Shown here: piece after piece, positions 22,526-30,414 of the stretch
How the letters are laid out: each line of letters opens with the position of its first letter
How positions within the stretch are numbered: the stretch's first letter is position 1
Assembly: GCF_018139625.1 (NCBI RefSeq)
Contig: NZ_JAGSOH010000069.1
Coordinates: 1 to 41,593 of the forward strand
From: Actinospica acidithermotolerans
GTDB lineage: Bacteria; Actinomycetota; Actinomycetes; Streptomycetales; Catenulisporaceae
Direction: 5' to 3'
Length of the DNA: 41,593 nucleotides
Notes under the pieces: generated by a model
Seen by the model: the letters and a program-made list of their open reading frames with translations, nothing else
What the model was told of the DNA's origin: nothing
The model's database searches: none
Made by a program: the position numbers and the translations under genes

Positions 22526-23200
22526 ATGACCAAGGGACAGTTCGCCCTGCTGACGGCAGCTCTCGGCCTGGTGACCATGGGCGGGGCGGGCTATTTCGCG
22601 TATGCGAGCTCGGGCACGCACAGCTCGGACTCGAACGGCGCTTCGGCCGCCGGGCAGCCGACCGGCGCGAGCACCGCCACGGCCCTCGTGCCGGGCGACG
22701 GATCGAGCGCGACGCCGGACTCCGGCGGCGGCACCGGGAACGGCGGCTCCCAAAACTGCCGGAACGGCGACATCCAGGTCTCCGAGCAGGCGGGCCAGGG
22801 AGAGATGGGGCACATCTCGCTGCTGCTGGTCTTCCAGAACACCAGCGGCAGCACCTGCGTGCTGCACGGCTATCCCGGCGCCGCGCTGACCGGCCGGGCC
22901 GGCACGGCCGACCTGAACGCGACGCGCGCGCTCTCCGGCGCCCTCGGCGGTGCGGTCGGCCTGGCCAAGGCCCCGATCGTCGTGCTCGCGCCGGGCGCCG
23001 ACGCCTCGGCGGTGCTGGAGTGGAGCGACGTGCAGACCGGCTCGGGCTGCGCGATGCAGAACCCGGTCAGCCTGCTGGTCACGCCGCCGAACACGACGCA
23101 GACCAGCACCCTGTCGATATCCACGGGCACCGAGGTCTGCTCGGGATTCGAGATCCACCCGGTGCTCGAGGGCGTGGTCAGCGAGCCGGCCTCGGCGTAG
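22526..23200 (+). CDS. Secreted DUF4232 domain protein
   Basis: A 225-residue envelope protein. Residues 1-28 form a signal or anchor helix (FALLTAALGLVTMGGAGYFA); no lipobox Cys is evident. A Ser/Gly/Thr-rich linker runs to about residue 80. The rest is a DUF4232 beta-sandwich with QNCRNGDIQVS, VFQNTSGSTCVLHGYPG, APGADASAVLEWSD and a late Cys in GTEVCSGF; its Cys residues probably form disulfides outside the cell. DUF4232 proteins are common in actinomycetes and lack a known role. GGAGGT lies 6 nt before the ATG; a GTG just before is also in frame. It converges on the VIT gene. Confidence 0.88.
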   Translation: MTKGQFALLTAALGLVTMGGAGYFAYASSGTHSSDSNGASAAGQPTGASTATALVPGDGSSATPDSGGGTGNGGSQNCRNGDIQVSEQAGQGEMGHISLLLVFQNTSGSTCVLHGYPGAALTGRAGTADLNATRALSGALGGAVGLAKAPIVVLAPGADASAVLEWSDVQTGSGCAMQNPVSLLVTPPNTTQTSTLSISTGTEVCSGFEIHPVLEGVVSEPASA

Positions 23201-23254
23201 CCGGGCTAGTCGGGCGCTCGGGCCGCCGCGCCGGCCGCGTCAGCCGCCGCCGCG

Positions 23255-24004
23255 TCAGCCGACGCTCTGGCCGATGAGGTGGCCGATCACGAAGGTCGCT
23301 CCGGCCGCGATCGCCGCCAGGGCGAGCTGTCGCAGGGCGCTGCGCCACACCGGCTTCGAGGTGAGCTTGCCGACCGCGCCGCCGCCGACCAGCGCCCCGA
23401 GCGCGGCGAGCACCAGGGCCAGCCAGAGCGCGTGCGCGCCGAAGAGGTAGGGCGCCAGCGGGATGATCGCGCCGACGGTGAACGCGCCGAACGAGGCTCC
23501 CGCCGCCGTCCACGGGGAGGGCAGGTCGTGCGGGTCGACGCCGAGCTCCTCGCGCACGTGCAGCCGCAGGCCCCGGTCGGGCTGCGCGGAGACCTGCGCG
23601 GCCACCTTCCTGGCCAGGTCCTCGTCCACGCCCTGCGCGACGAACGCGGCGGCCAGCTCCATCTGCTCGCCGACCGGGTTGCGGCGCAGTTCGTGCCGCT
23701 CCTTGTTGACCTCGGCCTGAACCAGCTCGTTCTGCGAGGTGACCGAGATGTATTCGCCGGTGGCCATCGAGAAGGCGCCGGCGACCAGTCCGGCGATGCC
23801 GGTCAGCGCCACGGTGTGCGACGAGGCGCCGCCCGCGCCGACCCCGCTGATCAGCGAGACGTTCGTGACCAGGCCGTCCATCGCGCCGAAGACCGCCGGG
23901 CGCAGCCAGCCGCCGCTCACGTCCCGGTGGTGGTGGGCGGGCGGCGGACCCGGCGTGCGGGTATGCGAGTGCTTGTCGGAGGCCGTGGTCACCATGGATT
24001 TCAT
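23255..24004 (-). CDS. VIT/CCC1 family iron/manganese transporter
   Basis: A 249-residue membrane protein of the VIT1/CCC1 family. A His-rich N-terminus (PPAHHHRD) precedes TM1 (FGAMDGLVTNVSLISGV, with the conserved Asp for cation entry) and TM2 ending in GEYISVTSQNEL. A cytoplasmic metal-binding helical region has NKERHELRRNP, then three more helices begin near residue 168. The family moves Fe2+ or Mn2+ out of the cytoplasm by proton exchange. The ATG at 24004 follows a TATTCC box by 6 nt (leaderless); another ATG is three codons on. An IdeR/DtxR-like box sits directly upstream of the promoter. Confidence 0.9.
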   Translation of the reverse strand: MKSMVTTASDKHSHTRTPGPPPAHHHRDVSGGWLRPAVFGAMDGLVTNVSLISGVGAGGASSHTVALTGIAGLVAGAFSMATGEYISVTSQNELVQAEVNKERHELRRNPVGEQMELAAAFVAQGVDEDLARKVAAQVSAQPDRGLRLHVREELGVDPHDLPSPWTAAGASFGAFTVGAIIPLAPYLFGAHALWLALVLAALGALVGGGAVGKLTSKPVWRSALRQLALAAIAAGATFVIGHLIGQSVG

Positions 24005-24010
24005 GATATC

Positions 24011-24038
24011 GGAATAGCGCCCCTAATCCTAAAAGCAA
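24011..24038 (-). promoter_or_regulatory. Promoter of the VIT gene
   Basis: On the minus strand: -35 TTGCTT (24033-24038), 16-bp spacer, -10 TATTCC (24011-24016), 6 nt before the ATG. The spacer holds a TTAGGATTAGG direct repeat resembling IdeR half sites. Confidence 0.5.
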
Positions 24039-24043
24039 TTCCC

Positions 24044-24062
24044 TTAGGAAAGGCTAACCTCC
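24044..24062. promoter_or_regulatory. IdeR/DtxR-like iron box
   Basis: TTAGGAAAGGCTAACCTCC matches the remembered IdeR consensus TTAGGTTAGGCTAACCTAA at 15 of 19 positions. It ends 5 bp upstream of the VIT -35 box, a placement that suits activation by iron-loaded regulator rather than repression. Confidence 0.6.
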
Positions 24063-24140
24063 GGCCGATATCCGATATTCCCGGGAATCGCGCGTTATCG
24101 AAACGCAACCGGATCCGCCGGAGACCGCGTCGATGCGGAC

Positions 24141-25163
24141 ATGAAGGTACTCATCACAGGCGGCGCGGGTTTCATCGGCAGCACGATCGCCTCGGCCGTG
24201 CTCGACCACGGCGGCTTCCCGGTCATCCTGGACAGCCTCGTCACCGGCCGTGAGTCCTTTGCCGAGGGCCGTGAGTTCTATCGCGGCGACGTGGCCGACG
24301 GGGCGCTGATCGACCGCGTCTTCGCCGACCACCCGGACATCGAGGCCGTCGTGCACTGCGCGGCGCTGATCGTCGTGCCCGACTCGGTCAGCGAGCCGCT
24401 CCGCTACTACCGCGAGAACGTCGGCAAGACGATCGAACTGCTGCAGCACCTGGAGCGCAACGGCTGCCACCGCGTGCTGTTCAGCTCCTCGGCGTCGATG
24501 TACAAGGCCGGCGCCGACTTCACGGTCGACGAGGAGTCCGAGCTCGATCCCAGTAGCCCGTACGCCGCCACGAAGACGATCGTGGACCGCATCCTGGCCG
24601 ACGCGGTGCGCGGCGGCAGCGGCCTTCGCGCCGTCTCCCTGCGCTACTTCAACCCGATCGGCGCCGATCCGAAGATGCGCACCGGGCTTCAGCTGCTGAA
24701 CCCCTCGCACGCGCTCGGCAAGATGGTCGAGGCCTGGGAGAACCACGACGTCTTCCGGATCACCGGCACCGACTGGCCCACGAGCGACGGCACCGGGATC
24801 CGCGACTACATCCACGTCTGGGACCTCGCCCAGGCCCATGTCGCGGCCCTGACGCGCTTCGACCGGCTGGTCGGCCACGGCAGCGGGGAGCCCGGCGACC
24901 GGCCCGCGCACGCCGTCATCAACCTCGGCACCGGCAAGGGTGTGACGGTCCGCCAGCTCGCCGAGGCGTTCGGCACGGTGACCGGAACCCCGCTGCGGAC
25001 CGAGGACGCCCCCGCGCGCCCGGGCGACGTGGTCGGCGCCTACACCCGCTGCGACCGCTCGGCCGAGCTGCTCGACTGGCGCGCGAAGTACGAACTCGAG
25101 GACGGGATCCGGCACGCGCTGGAATGGCGCCGCCGCCTGCTGGAACTCGCCGCAGCGGACTGA
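24141..25163 (+). CDS. galE: UDP-glucose 4-epimerase-type NAD-dependent epimerase
   Basis: A 340-residue short-chain epimerase, probably interconverting UDP-glucose and UDP-galactose. It starts with VLITGGAGFIGSTIASAVL (NAD-binding GGxGxxG) and has CAALIVVPDSVSEPLRYY in the substrate region. The catalytic set is SSSASMY and YAATK, followed by SLRYFNPIGA and GTGIRDYIHVWDLAQAHVAA, all characteristic of GalE. Length is normal. The ATG at 24141 has no strong ribosome site. It lies 64 bp before the first GH92 gene on the same strand, which has its own promoter. A role in wall or exopolysaccharide sugar supply or in Leloir catabolism is inference. Confidence 0.9.
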   Translation: MKVLITGGAGFIGSTIASAVLDHGGFPVILDSLVTGRESFAEGREFYRGDVADGALIDRVFADHPDIEAVVHCAALIVVPDSVSEPLRYYRENVGKTIELLQHLERNGCHRVLFSSSASMYKAGADFTVDEESELDPSSPYAATKTIVDRILADAVRGGSGLRAVSLRYFNPIGADPKMRTGLQLLNPSHALGKMVEAWENHDVFRITGTDWPTSDGTGIRDYIHVWDLAQAHVAALTRFDRLVGHGSGEPGDRPAHAVINLGTGKGVTVRQLAEAFGTVTGTPLRTEDAPARPGDVVGAYTRCDRSAELLDWRAKYELEDGIRHALEWRRRLLELAAAD

Positions 25164-25192
25164 TCCGGGGCCCGGCGGACGGCCGGAGGGCC

Positions 25193-25221
25193 TTGACAGG
25201 GTCCTCCGCGCTGTCTATCAA
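25193..25221 (+). promoter_or_regulatory. Promoter of the first GH92 gene
   Basis: Perfect TTGACA (25193-25198), 17-bp spacer, TATCAA (25216-25221). Transcription is expected about 7 nt on, at or next to the GTG at 25228, so the mRNA is probably leaderless. Confidence 0.75.
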
Positions 25222-25227
25222 ATGCCT

Positions 25228-28200
25228 GTGACAACGTTGTCCTTCCGGCGCGCCCACAGCGCCCTGCTGTCCTTGACCGCGATAGCCGCACTCACCCTCG
25301 GGACGCTGGCGAGCCCCGTCTGCGCCCAGGCCGAATCCGATCACGCCACCGTCGGCGACCCCGCGTCGCTCGTGGACACGATGGTCGGCACCGGAAGCGG
25401 CGGCGCCGTGGTCGGGCAGGTCGACACCTACCCCGGCGCCACGATGCCGTTCGGCATGATTCAGTGGAGCCCCGACACCACCTCCCGGCCCGACGGCGGC
25501 GGGTATTCGTACACCGACTCGTCCATCACCGGCTTCAGCCTCACCCACTTCTCAGGCCCCGGATGCGCGATCGCGGGAGACTTCCCGATCCTGCCGCTGA
25601 CCGGCGCCATCCCATCCGATCCGGGTTCGGCGTCCGCGGACTTCAGCCACAGCAGCGAGACCGCGCATCCGGGCTCGTACGCCGTGACCGCGGGCGGCGT
25701 GCGCACCCGACTCGCCGTCACCACGCGCACCGGCGTCGCGTCGTTCACCTATCCGGCTACGTCGCAGGCCCAGCTGTTGTTCAAGAGCGCGGACAGCGCC
25801 AACGGCAGCTCCGCCGCGACCTTCCAGACCGTCGGAACGAACGAGATCACCGGCGCCGTGACCAGCGGCCACTTCTGCGGCCAGCCGGACAGCTACACGA
25901 TCTACCTCGCCGCCCGCTTCGACCGCCCCTTCACCGCCTCGGGCACCTGGGGCGGGACCGGCTCGTCGGTCTCCGGCGGCTGGCTGACCTTCGACACGCG
26001 GCACGACCAGACCGTCGGCATGCAGGTCGCCGTCTCCTACGTGAGCACGGCCGGCGCCCTCGGCAACCTCGCGGCCGAGGCGCACACCTACTCCGTCGCC
26101 AAGGTGGCCGCTCAGGCCACGGCCGCCTGGAACCGGCAACTCGGCACCATCGGCATCGCCGGCGGGACGCGGACCAGGCAGCAGACCTTTTACACGGCGC
26201 TCTACCACGCCTCGCTCGAACCGAGCGTCTTCAACGATGCGAACGGCGCCTACCCGGGCTTCGACGACAAGATCCATTACGTCCAACGGGGGCACAACCA
26301 GTACGCCGACTACTCCGATTGGGACATCTACCGATCGGAGGTGCCGCTGCTCTCGACGATCGACCCGGCCATAGCCTCCGACATGGCCGCATCGCTGGTG
26401 AACGACGCCGCACAGGGCGGCTCGCTGCCGAAGTGGCCGGTCGCCAACGCGTACACCGGCGTCATGAACGGCGACTCCTCCGACCCGATCCTCGCCGACG
26501 CCTACGCGTTCGGCGCCCGCGACTTCGACGCCTCGGCCGCGCTTGCCGACATGGTCATGGGCGCCGACGGCACCTCGTCCACCGGCCAGGGCTGGTTCGT
26601 CGAGCGGCCGAACGCCGCCGCGTACATCTCCGACGGGTACGTGCCGAACGTCGGCTCGGACTCGATCAGCCCGGTGCCCAACGGCGCCTCCGAAACGCTC
26701 GAATACGCCCTCGACGACTTCTCGATCTCGCGGCTGGCCCAGGCCCTCGGCCGGAAGTCGACCGCGACGACCTTCACCGGCCGCTCGCAGAACTGGGCGA
26801 ACGTCTTCGACACCGCCGACGGCTACATCGAGCCCCGCGACTCCTCCGGGGCGTTCCCCAGCGGGCCGGCCGTCCCCGCGCTCACCGGCTTCGGCCAGAA
26901 CGGGTTCCAGGAGGGCAACGCGGCGCAGTACACGTGGATGGTCCCGCAGAACATGAGTGGCCTGATCCAGGGCCTCGGCGGCGACAAGGCCGCGGCCTCG
27001 CGCCTCGACAGCTACTTCAGCCAGCTCAATGCCGGCCCGAATGAGCCGAACGAGTGGGCGGGCAACGAGATCTCGCTGGACACGCCGTGGGCCTACGACA
27101 GCGTCGGTCAGCCCTGGAAGACCCAGCAGGTCGTGAGCGAGATCACCAGCCAGCTCTACTCGCTCACCCCCGGCGGCGAGCCCGGAAACGACGATCTCGG
27201 CGCGATGAGCTCGTGGTACGTCTGGGCTGCGCTCGGCGTGTACCCGCAGACCCCGGGCGTCGCCGACCTCGTGCTCGGGACGCCGCAGTTCGCGCACGAG
27301 GTGATCCACGGCTCATACGGGCCGCTCGTCATCAACGCGCGCGGCGCCGGGGACACCTACGTCCAAAGCCTCGCGGTCGACGGTCGGAGCACGAACAAGA
27401 CCTGGATCGACCTGACGCACACACACGAACTCGACTACACGCTCTCCAGCAGCCCGAACACGAGCTGGGGCACCGCTTCGGGCGACGCGCCGCCGTCGTT
27501 CGGCGCCGGACAGCTCAGCTTCCCGGCGAGCACGCGCGCCTCGCTCGACGTGACGCCCGGTCAGGTCCGTATCGCACCCGGATCCAGCACCACGGTGACC
27601 GTCAAGGAAGACAACACGCTCGCCACCTCCGGCTCGACGAGCGTCACCTACACCGCCACGGCGCCAACAGGCCTCACCGCCAGTCCTGCCACCTCGACAC
27701 TCACGGCCGACGCCGGGAAGACCTCCAGCACGACGGCCACGATCACGGCCGCGTCCGGGATGGCGACCGGCTACTACCAGGTCCGATTCGCCGCGCGCGC
27801 CTCGAACGGAGCCCTACTGCCCGACGTATCTCTGCTGGTCACGGTCGCGGCGGCGGGGGAGAGCATCCCGACGGCGTACGTCTCCAACTACAGCGACAAC
27901 ACCGTCACCCCGGTCGACACGCGGACGCACAACGCCGGGCCGGCGATCCCGGTCGGCGGCGGCCCCGACGGCATGGTCGTCGCAGGCGGGAAGCTGTTCG
28001 TCGCCAACAACAACACGAACGACGTGACCGTCATCGACACAAGCACGAACGCCGTCGTCGCCACCGTCCCGGTCGGCTCGGTTGCGGCCGACGTCGCCGC
28101 CACGCCGGACGGGAAGACCGTGTGGGTGACCAACTTCGGCGACGGCACCGTTCAGCCGATCGACGTCGCCACACTCACCGCGGGCAAGGCGATCGCGGTC

Positions 28201-28740
28201 GGCAGCCAGCCCGAACGGCTCGCGGTCAGCCCCGACGGCACGCGGCTGTGGGTGGCGAACCAGGGCTCGGGTACGGTGAGCGAGGTGAATCTGGCCACAG
28301 ACACGGTCAGCCACACGATCGCCGTCGGCCCGGCGCCGTTCGGCGTAGCCGTCACCCCGGACAGCGGCACGGTGTTCATCACCAACGGCGGCGGTTCCTC
28401 CGTCTCGGTGATCGACGCCTCGACCGACGCCGTCACCACGACGATCGCGGTCGGGGCGGGCCCGCAGTACGTGCAGATCTCCCCGGACGGGAAGACGGCG
28501 TACGTCGCGGACTCCGGCGCCGGCGGCGTCACGCCGATCGATGTGAGCACCCTCACTGCGGGCTCCTTCATCGCGACAGGGTCCGGCGCGTACGCGGTCG
28601 GGTTCAGCCCGGACGGGACGACGGCATGGGTCGTCGACTCCAACGTCAACGACGTGGTGCCGATCACCGTGGCCACCGGAGCAGTCGGTAGCGCGGTGAC
28701 CGTGGGCGACGTGCCGGACGGGGTGACCGTGACCGGCTGA
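25228..28740 (+). CDS. Secreted GH92 alpha-mannosidase with C-terminal YVTN propeller
   Basis: A 1170-residue exported enzyme of about 115-120 kDa. A Sec signal (ALLSLTAIAALTLG, then ASPVCAQA) leads into the GH92 N-terminal region with VGQVDTYPGATMPFGM (residues 62-77). The catalytic (alpha/alpha)6 domain follows, with Glu562 in GFQEGNAAQYTWMVPQ as likely general acid, WAGNEISLDTPW, and Asp655/Asp656 in PGNDDLGAMSSWYVW as base and partner. Residues ~760-877 form an Ig-like stalk; 880-1170 are seven YVTN-type repeats (YVSNYSDNTV, FVANNNTNDV, WVTNFGDGTV). GH92 enzymes are calcium-dependent exo-alpha-mannosidases. GTG at 25228 is preferred over ATG 25222, which adjoins the -10 box. Confidence 0.9.
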   Translation: MTTLSFRRAHSALLSLTAIAALTLGTLASPVCAQAESDHATVGDPASLVDTMVGTGSGGAVVGQVDTYPGATMPFGMIQWSPDTTSRPDGGGYSYTDSSITGFSLTHFSGPGCAIAGDFPILPLTGAIPSDPGSASADFSHSSETAHPGSYAVTAGGVRTRLAVTTRTGVASFTYPATSQAQLLFKSADSANGSSAATFQTVGTNEITGAVTSGHFCGQPDSYTIYLAARFDRPFTASGTWGGTGSSVSGGWLTFDTRHDQTVGMQVAVSYVSTAGALGNLAAEAHTYSVAKVAAQATAAWNRQLGTIGIAGGTRTRQQTFYTALYHASLEPSVFNDANGAYPGFDDKIHYVQRGHNQYADYSDWDIYRSEVPLLSTIDPAIASDMAASLVNDAAQGGSLPKWPVANAYTGVMNGDSSDPILADAYAFGARDFDASAALADMVMGADGTSSTGQGWFVERPNAAAYISDGYVPNVGSDSISPVPNGASETLEYALDDFSISRLAQALGRKSTATTFTGRSQNWANVFDTADGYIEPRDSSGAFPSGPAVPALTGFGQNGFQEGNAAQYTWMVPQNMSGLIQGLGGDKAAASRLDSYFSQLNAGPNEPNEWAGNEISLDTPWAYDSVGQPWKTQQVVSEITSQLYSLTPGGEPGNDDLGAMSSWYVWAALGVYPQTPGVADLVLGTPQFAHEVIHGSYGPLVINARGAGDTYVQSLAVDGRSTNKTWIDLTHTHELDYTLSSSPNTSWGTASGDAPPSFGAGQLSFPASTRASLDVTPGQVRIAPGSSTTVTVKEDNTLATSGSTSVTYTATAPTGLTASPATSTLTADAGKTSSTTATITAASGMATGYYQVRFAARASNGALLPDVSLLVTVAAAGESIPTAYVSNYSDNTVTPVDTRTHNAGPAIPVGGGPDGMVVAGGKLFVANNNTNDVTVIDTSTNAVVATVPVGSVAADVAATPDGKTVWVTNFGDGTVQPIDVATLTAGKAIAVGSQPERLAVSPDGTRLWVANQGSGTVSEVNLATDTVSHTIAVGPAPFGVAVTPDSGTVFITNGGGSSVSVIDASTDAVTTTIAVGAGPQYVQISPDGKTAYVADSGAGGVTPIDVSTLTAGSFIATGSGAYAVGFSPDGTTAWVVDSNVNDVVPITVATGAVGSAVTVGDVPDGVTVTG
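25230..25241. promoter_or_regulatory. LacI-type operator over the start codon of GH92 gene 1
   Basis: GACAACGTTGTC is a perfect 12-bp palindrome with a central CG, preceded by T as in the second site at 32767-32780. It begins on the last base of the GTG start and covers about +3 to +14, blocking initiation when occupied. Confidence 0.7.
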
Positions 28741-28795
28741 CCGATCCGCAGCCGTACACCTCGGTAAGGGCCGCCGAGCGTTGGTGCGAGCGACG

Positions 28796-28801
28796 TATCC
28801 T
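28796..28801 (+). promoter_or_regulatory. -10 box of a leaderless promoter (sirtuin)
   Basis: TATCCT ends 7 nt before the ATG at 28809, without a ribosome site between. Confidence 0.5.
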
Positions 28802-28808
28802 TGAAGGC

Positions 28809-29741
28809 ATGCGCGTTCGCCCGATGCTCGTGCCGCCCGCCGAGGCGGATCGGCACGCCCCCGACCAGCGAGCCGAGCAGGTCGTCCGGCAGGCCGACTC
28901 CGAGGACGAGCTCGCGGACATCGAGCAGATCCTGGCACGGCGCGACGTGGCGGTGCTGACCGGCGCCGGCCTGTCCACCGAGTCCGGCATCCCCGACTAC
29001 CGCGGCGCCACCGGCAGCCTGCGCCGGCACACGCCGATGACCTACCAGGACTTCGTCGCCAGCGCCGCCGGCCGCCAGCGCTACTGGGCCCGCAGCTTCC
29101 TCGGCTGGCGCACGATCGTCGGCGCGCGCCCGAACGTCGGGCACTACGCGGTCGCCGACCTCGAGCGCGCCGGCTACGTCTCCGGCGTGATCACGCAGAA
29201 CGTCGACGGACTGCACCGCGCCGCGGGCTCGCCGGACGCGATCGAGCTGCACGGCGGTCTCGACCGCGTCATCTGCCTCGGCTGCCGCGCGGAGAGCACC
29301 CGCGAGCAGCTGGACGAGCGGCTGCACGCGGCGAACCCGGACTTCCGGGAGCGCGCCGAGAGCACGCGCATCAACCCGGACGGCGACGTAGAGCTCGACG
29401 ACACGCTCGTCGCCACCTTCCGGATCGCCTCCTGCACCGACTGCGGCACCGGGATCCTGAAGCCGGACGTCGTGTTCTTCGGCGAGAACGTGCCGCGGCC
29501 GCGCGTGCAGCAGTGCTACGACCTCATCGACCGCTCCACAGCGCTGCTCGTCCTCGGCTCCTCGCTGACGGTCATGTCCGGGCTGCGCTTCGTCCGCTAC
29601 GCGGCGAAGGCGTACAAGCCGGTCGCGATCATCAACCAGGGCCAGACGCGCGGCGACGAGCACGCCTCAGTCCGCGCCGACGTGCCGCTCGGCCGCGCGC
29701 TCACGCAGCTCGCCGAGCGGCTCGCCGTCACAGCCCCTTGA
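28809..29741 (+). CDS. SIR2 family NAD-dependent deacylase (SIRT4-like, class II)
   Basis: A 310-residue sirtuin that removes acyl groups from lysines using NAD+. GAGLSTESGIPDYRG is the NAD-binding loop and VITQNVDGLH the second motif. His148 in ELHGG is the catalytic base, and zinc is bound by Cys156, Cys159, Cys209 and Cys212. VLGSSLTVMSGLRFV closes the Rossmann fold. SLRRHTPMTYQDF and YWARSFLGW resemble SIRT4-type class II enzymes. About 40 polar N-terminal residues precede the fold. The 3' end overlaps the convergent kinase gene by 14 nt, so read-through would make antisense RNA. The targets are unknown. Confidence 0.93.
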   Translation: MRVRPMLVPPAEADRHAPDQRAEQVVRQADSEDELADIEQILARRDVAVLTGAGLSTESGIPDYRGATGSLRRHTPMTYQDFVASAAGRQRYWARSFLGWRTIVGARPNVGHYAVADLERAGYVSGVITQNVDGLHRAAGSPDAIELHGGLDRVICLGCRAESTREQLDERLHAANPDFRERAESTRINPDGDVELDDTLVATFRIASCTDCGTGILKPDVVFFGENVPRPRVQQCYDLIDRSTALLVLGSSLTVMSGLRFVRYAAKAYKPVAIINQGQTRGDEHASVRADVPLGRALTQLAERLAVTAP

Positions 29742-30342
29742 CGATCAGATCGACCCGGGTCCACGGCTCGGTCGTCGCGAAGTAGTACCGGTCGGCGGCC
29801 TGCCAGCGCTGCTCCCAGTCGCCCGGACCCTGCTCGCGGCCGCGCGTGACCATCCGCGTCAAGCTCACATCGAACGGCGTGTCCACCAGCACGGTCAGGT
29901 CGTAGTAGCCCTCGAGCTCCGGCCGGACGGACTGGACGCCCTCGACGATGACGATCCCGGCGTGCGGCACCCGGTGAAGTTCGCCGGGCACGATCCGGCC
30001 GCTCGGCCAGTCGTAGCGACGGTACGCCGCGGAGGCCCCCGACGTCAGGGGCGCCAGGACCTCCTCGCGCAGCCGCTCCCAGTCGTAGTAGAGCTCGTAG
30101 CCCTCCGCCGGAGTCAGCCGGAGCCGCTCGCCGCCGTGCATCTCGCGGTAGAAGTCGTCGACATGCACGATGGTCACCGTGGTCGCCCCGTCCGGCCCGC
30201 GCAGCACCGCCGCCAGCTCTTCGGCCAGGGTGGTCTTTCCCGAGCCGCCGGTGCCGTCGATCCCGATCAGCGCGAAGCCGTCGAGCGTGCGGGAGGAGAC
30301 CTCCGCAGCGATGAGCGTTGCTGATTCACGTGCAGAGGTCAC
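29728..30342 (-). CDS. Uridine-kinase-like P-loop protein
   Basis: About 204 residues with a P-loop GIDGTGGSGKTTLAEEL, then VHVDDFYREMHGG (the base/acceptor-site Asp-Asp-Phe of the phosphoribulokinase/uridine kinase family), YELYYDWERLREEVL, a strand VIVEGVQSVRPEL and a lid with TRMVTRGREQGPGDWEQRW. It probably phosphorylates a nucleoside or related small substrate. The GTG at 30342 (VTSARESATL) is taken as start because upstream residues look non-conserved and neither start has a ribosome site; ATG at 30405, 10 nt after the MFS stop, is the alternative and would suggest coupling. Its end overlaps the sirtuin gene. Confidence 0.85.
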   Translation of the reverse strand: MTSARESATLIAAEVSSRTLDGFALIGIDGTGGSGKTTLAEELAAVLRGPDGATTVTIVHVDDFYREMHGGERLRLTPAEGYELYYDWERLREEVLAPLTSGASAAYRRYDWPSGRIVPGELHRVPHAGIVIVEGVQSVRPELEGYYDLTVLVDTPFDVSLTRMVTRGREQGPGDWEQRWQAADRYYFATTEPWTRVDLIVKGL

Positions 30343-30414
30343 ATTGCATGATTGTTGCGGCGGCGGGCCGTCTGCGCCAGCCGGTTCCGGGATTTCATGG
30401 AACACCGGACCGGA

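Noticed and set aside
23233-23262. Short direct repeat CCGCGTCAGCCG between the DUF4232 and VIT genes
   Set aside because: Too short and too GC-simple in a convergent gap to claim a function.
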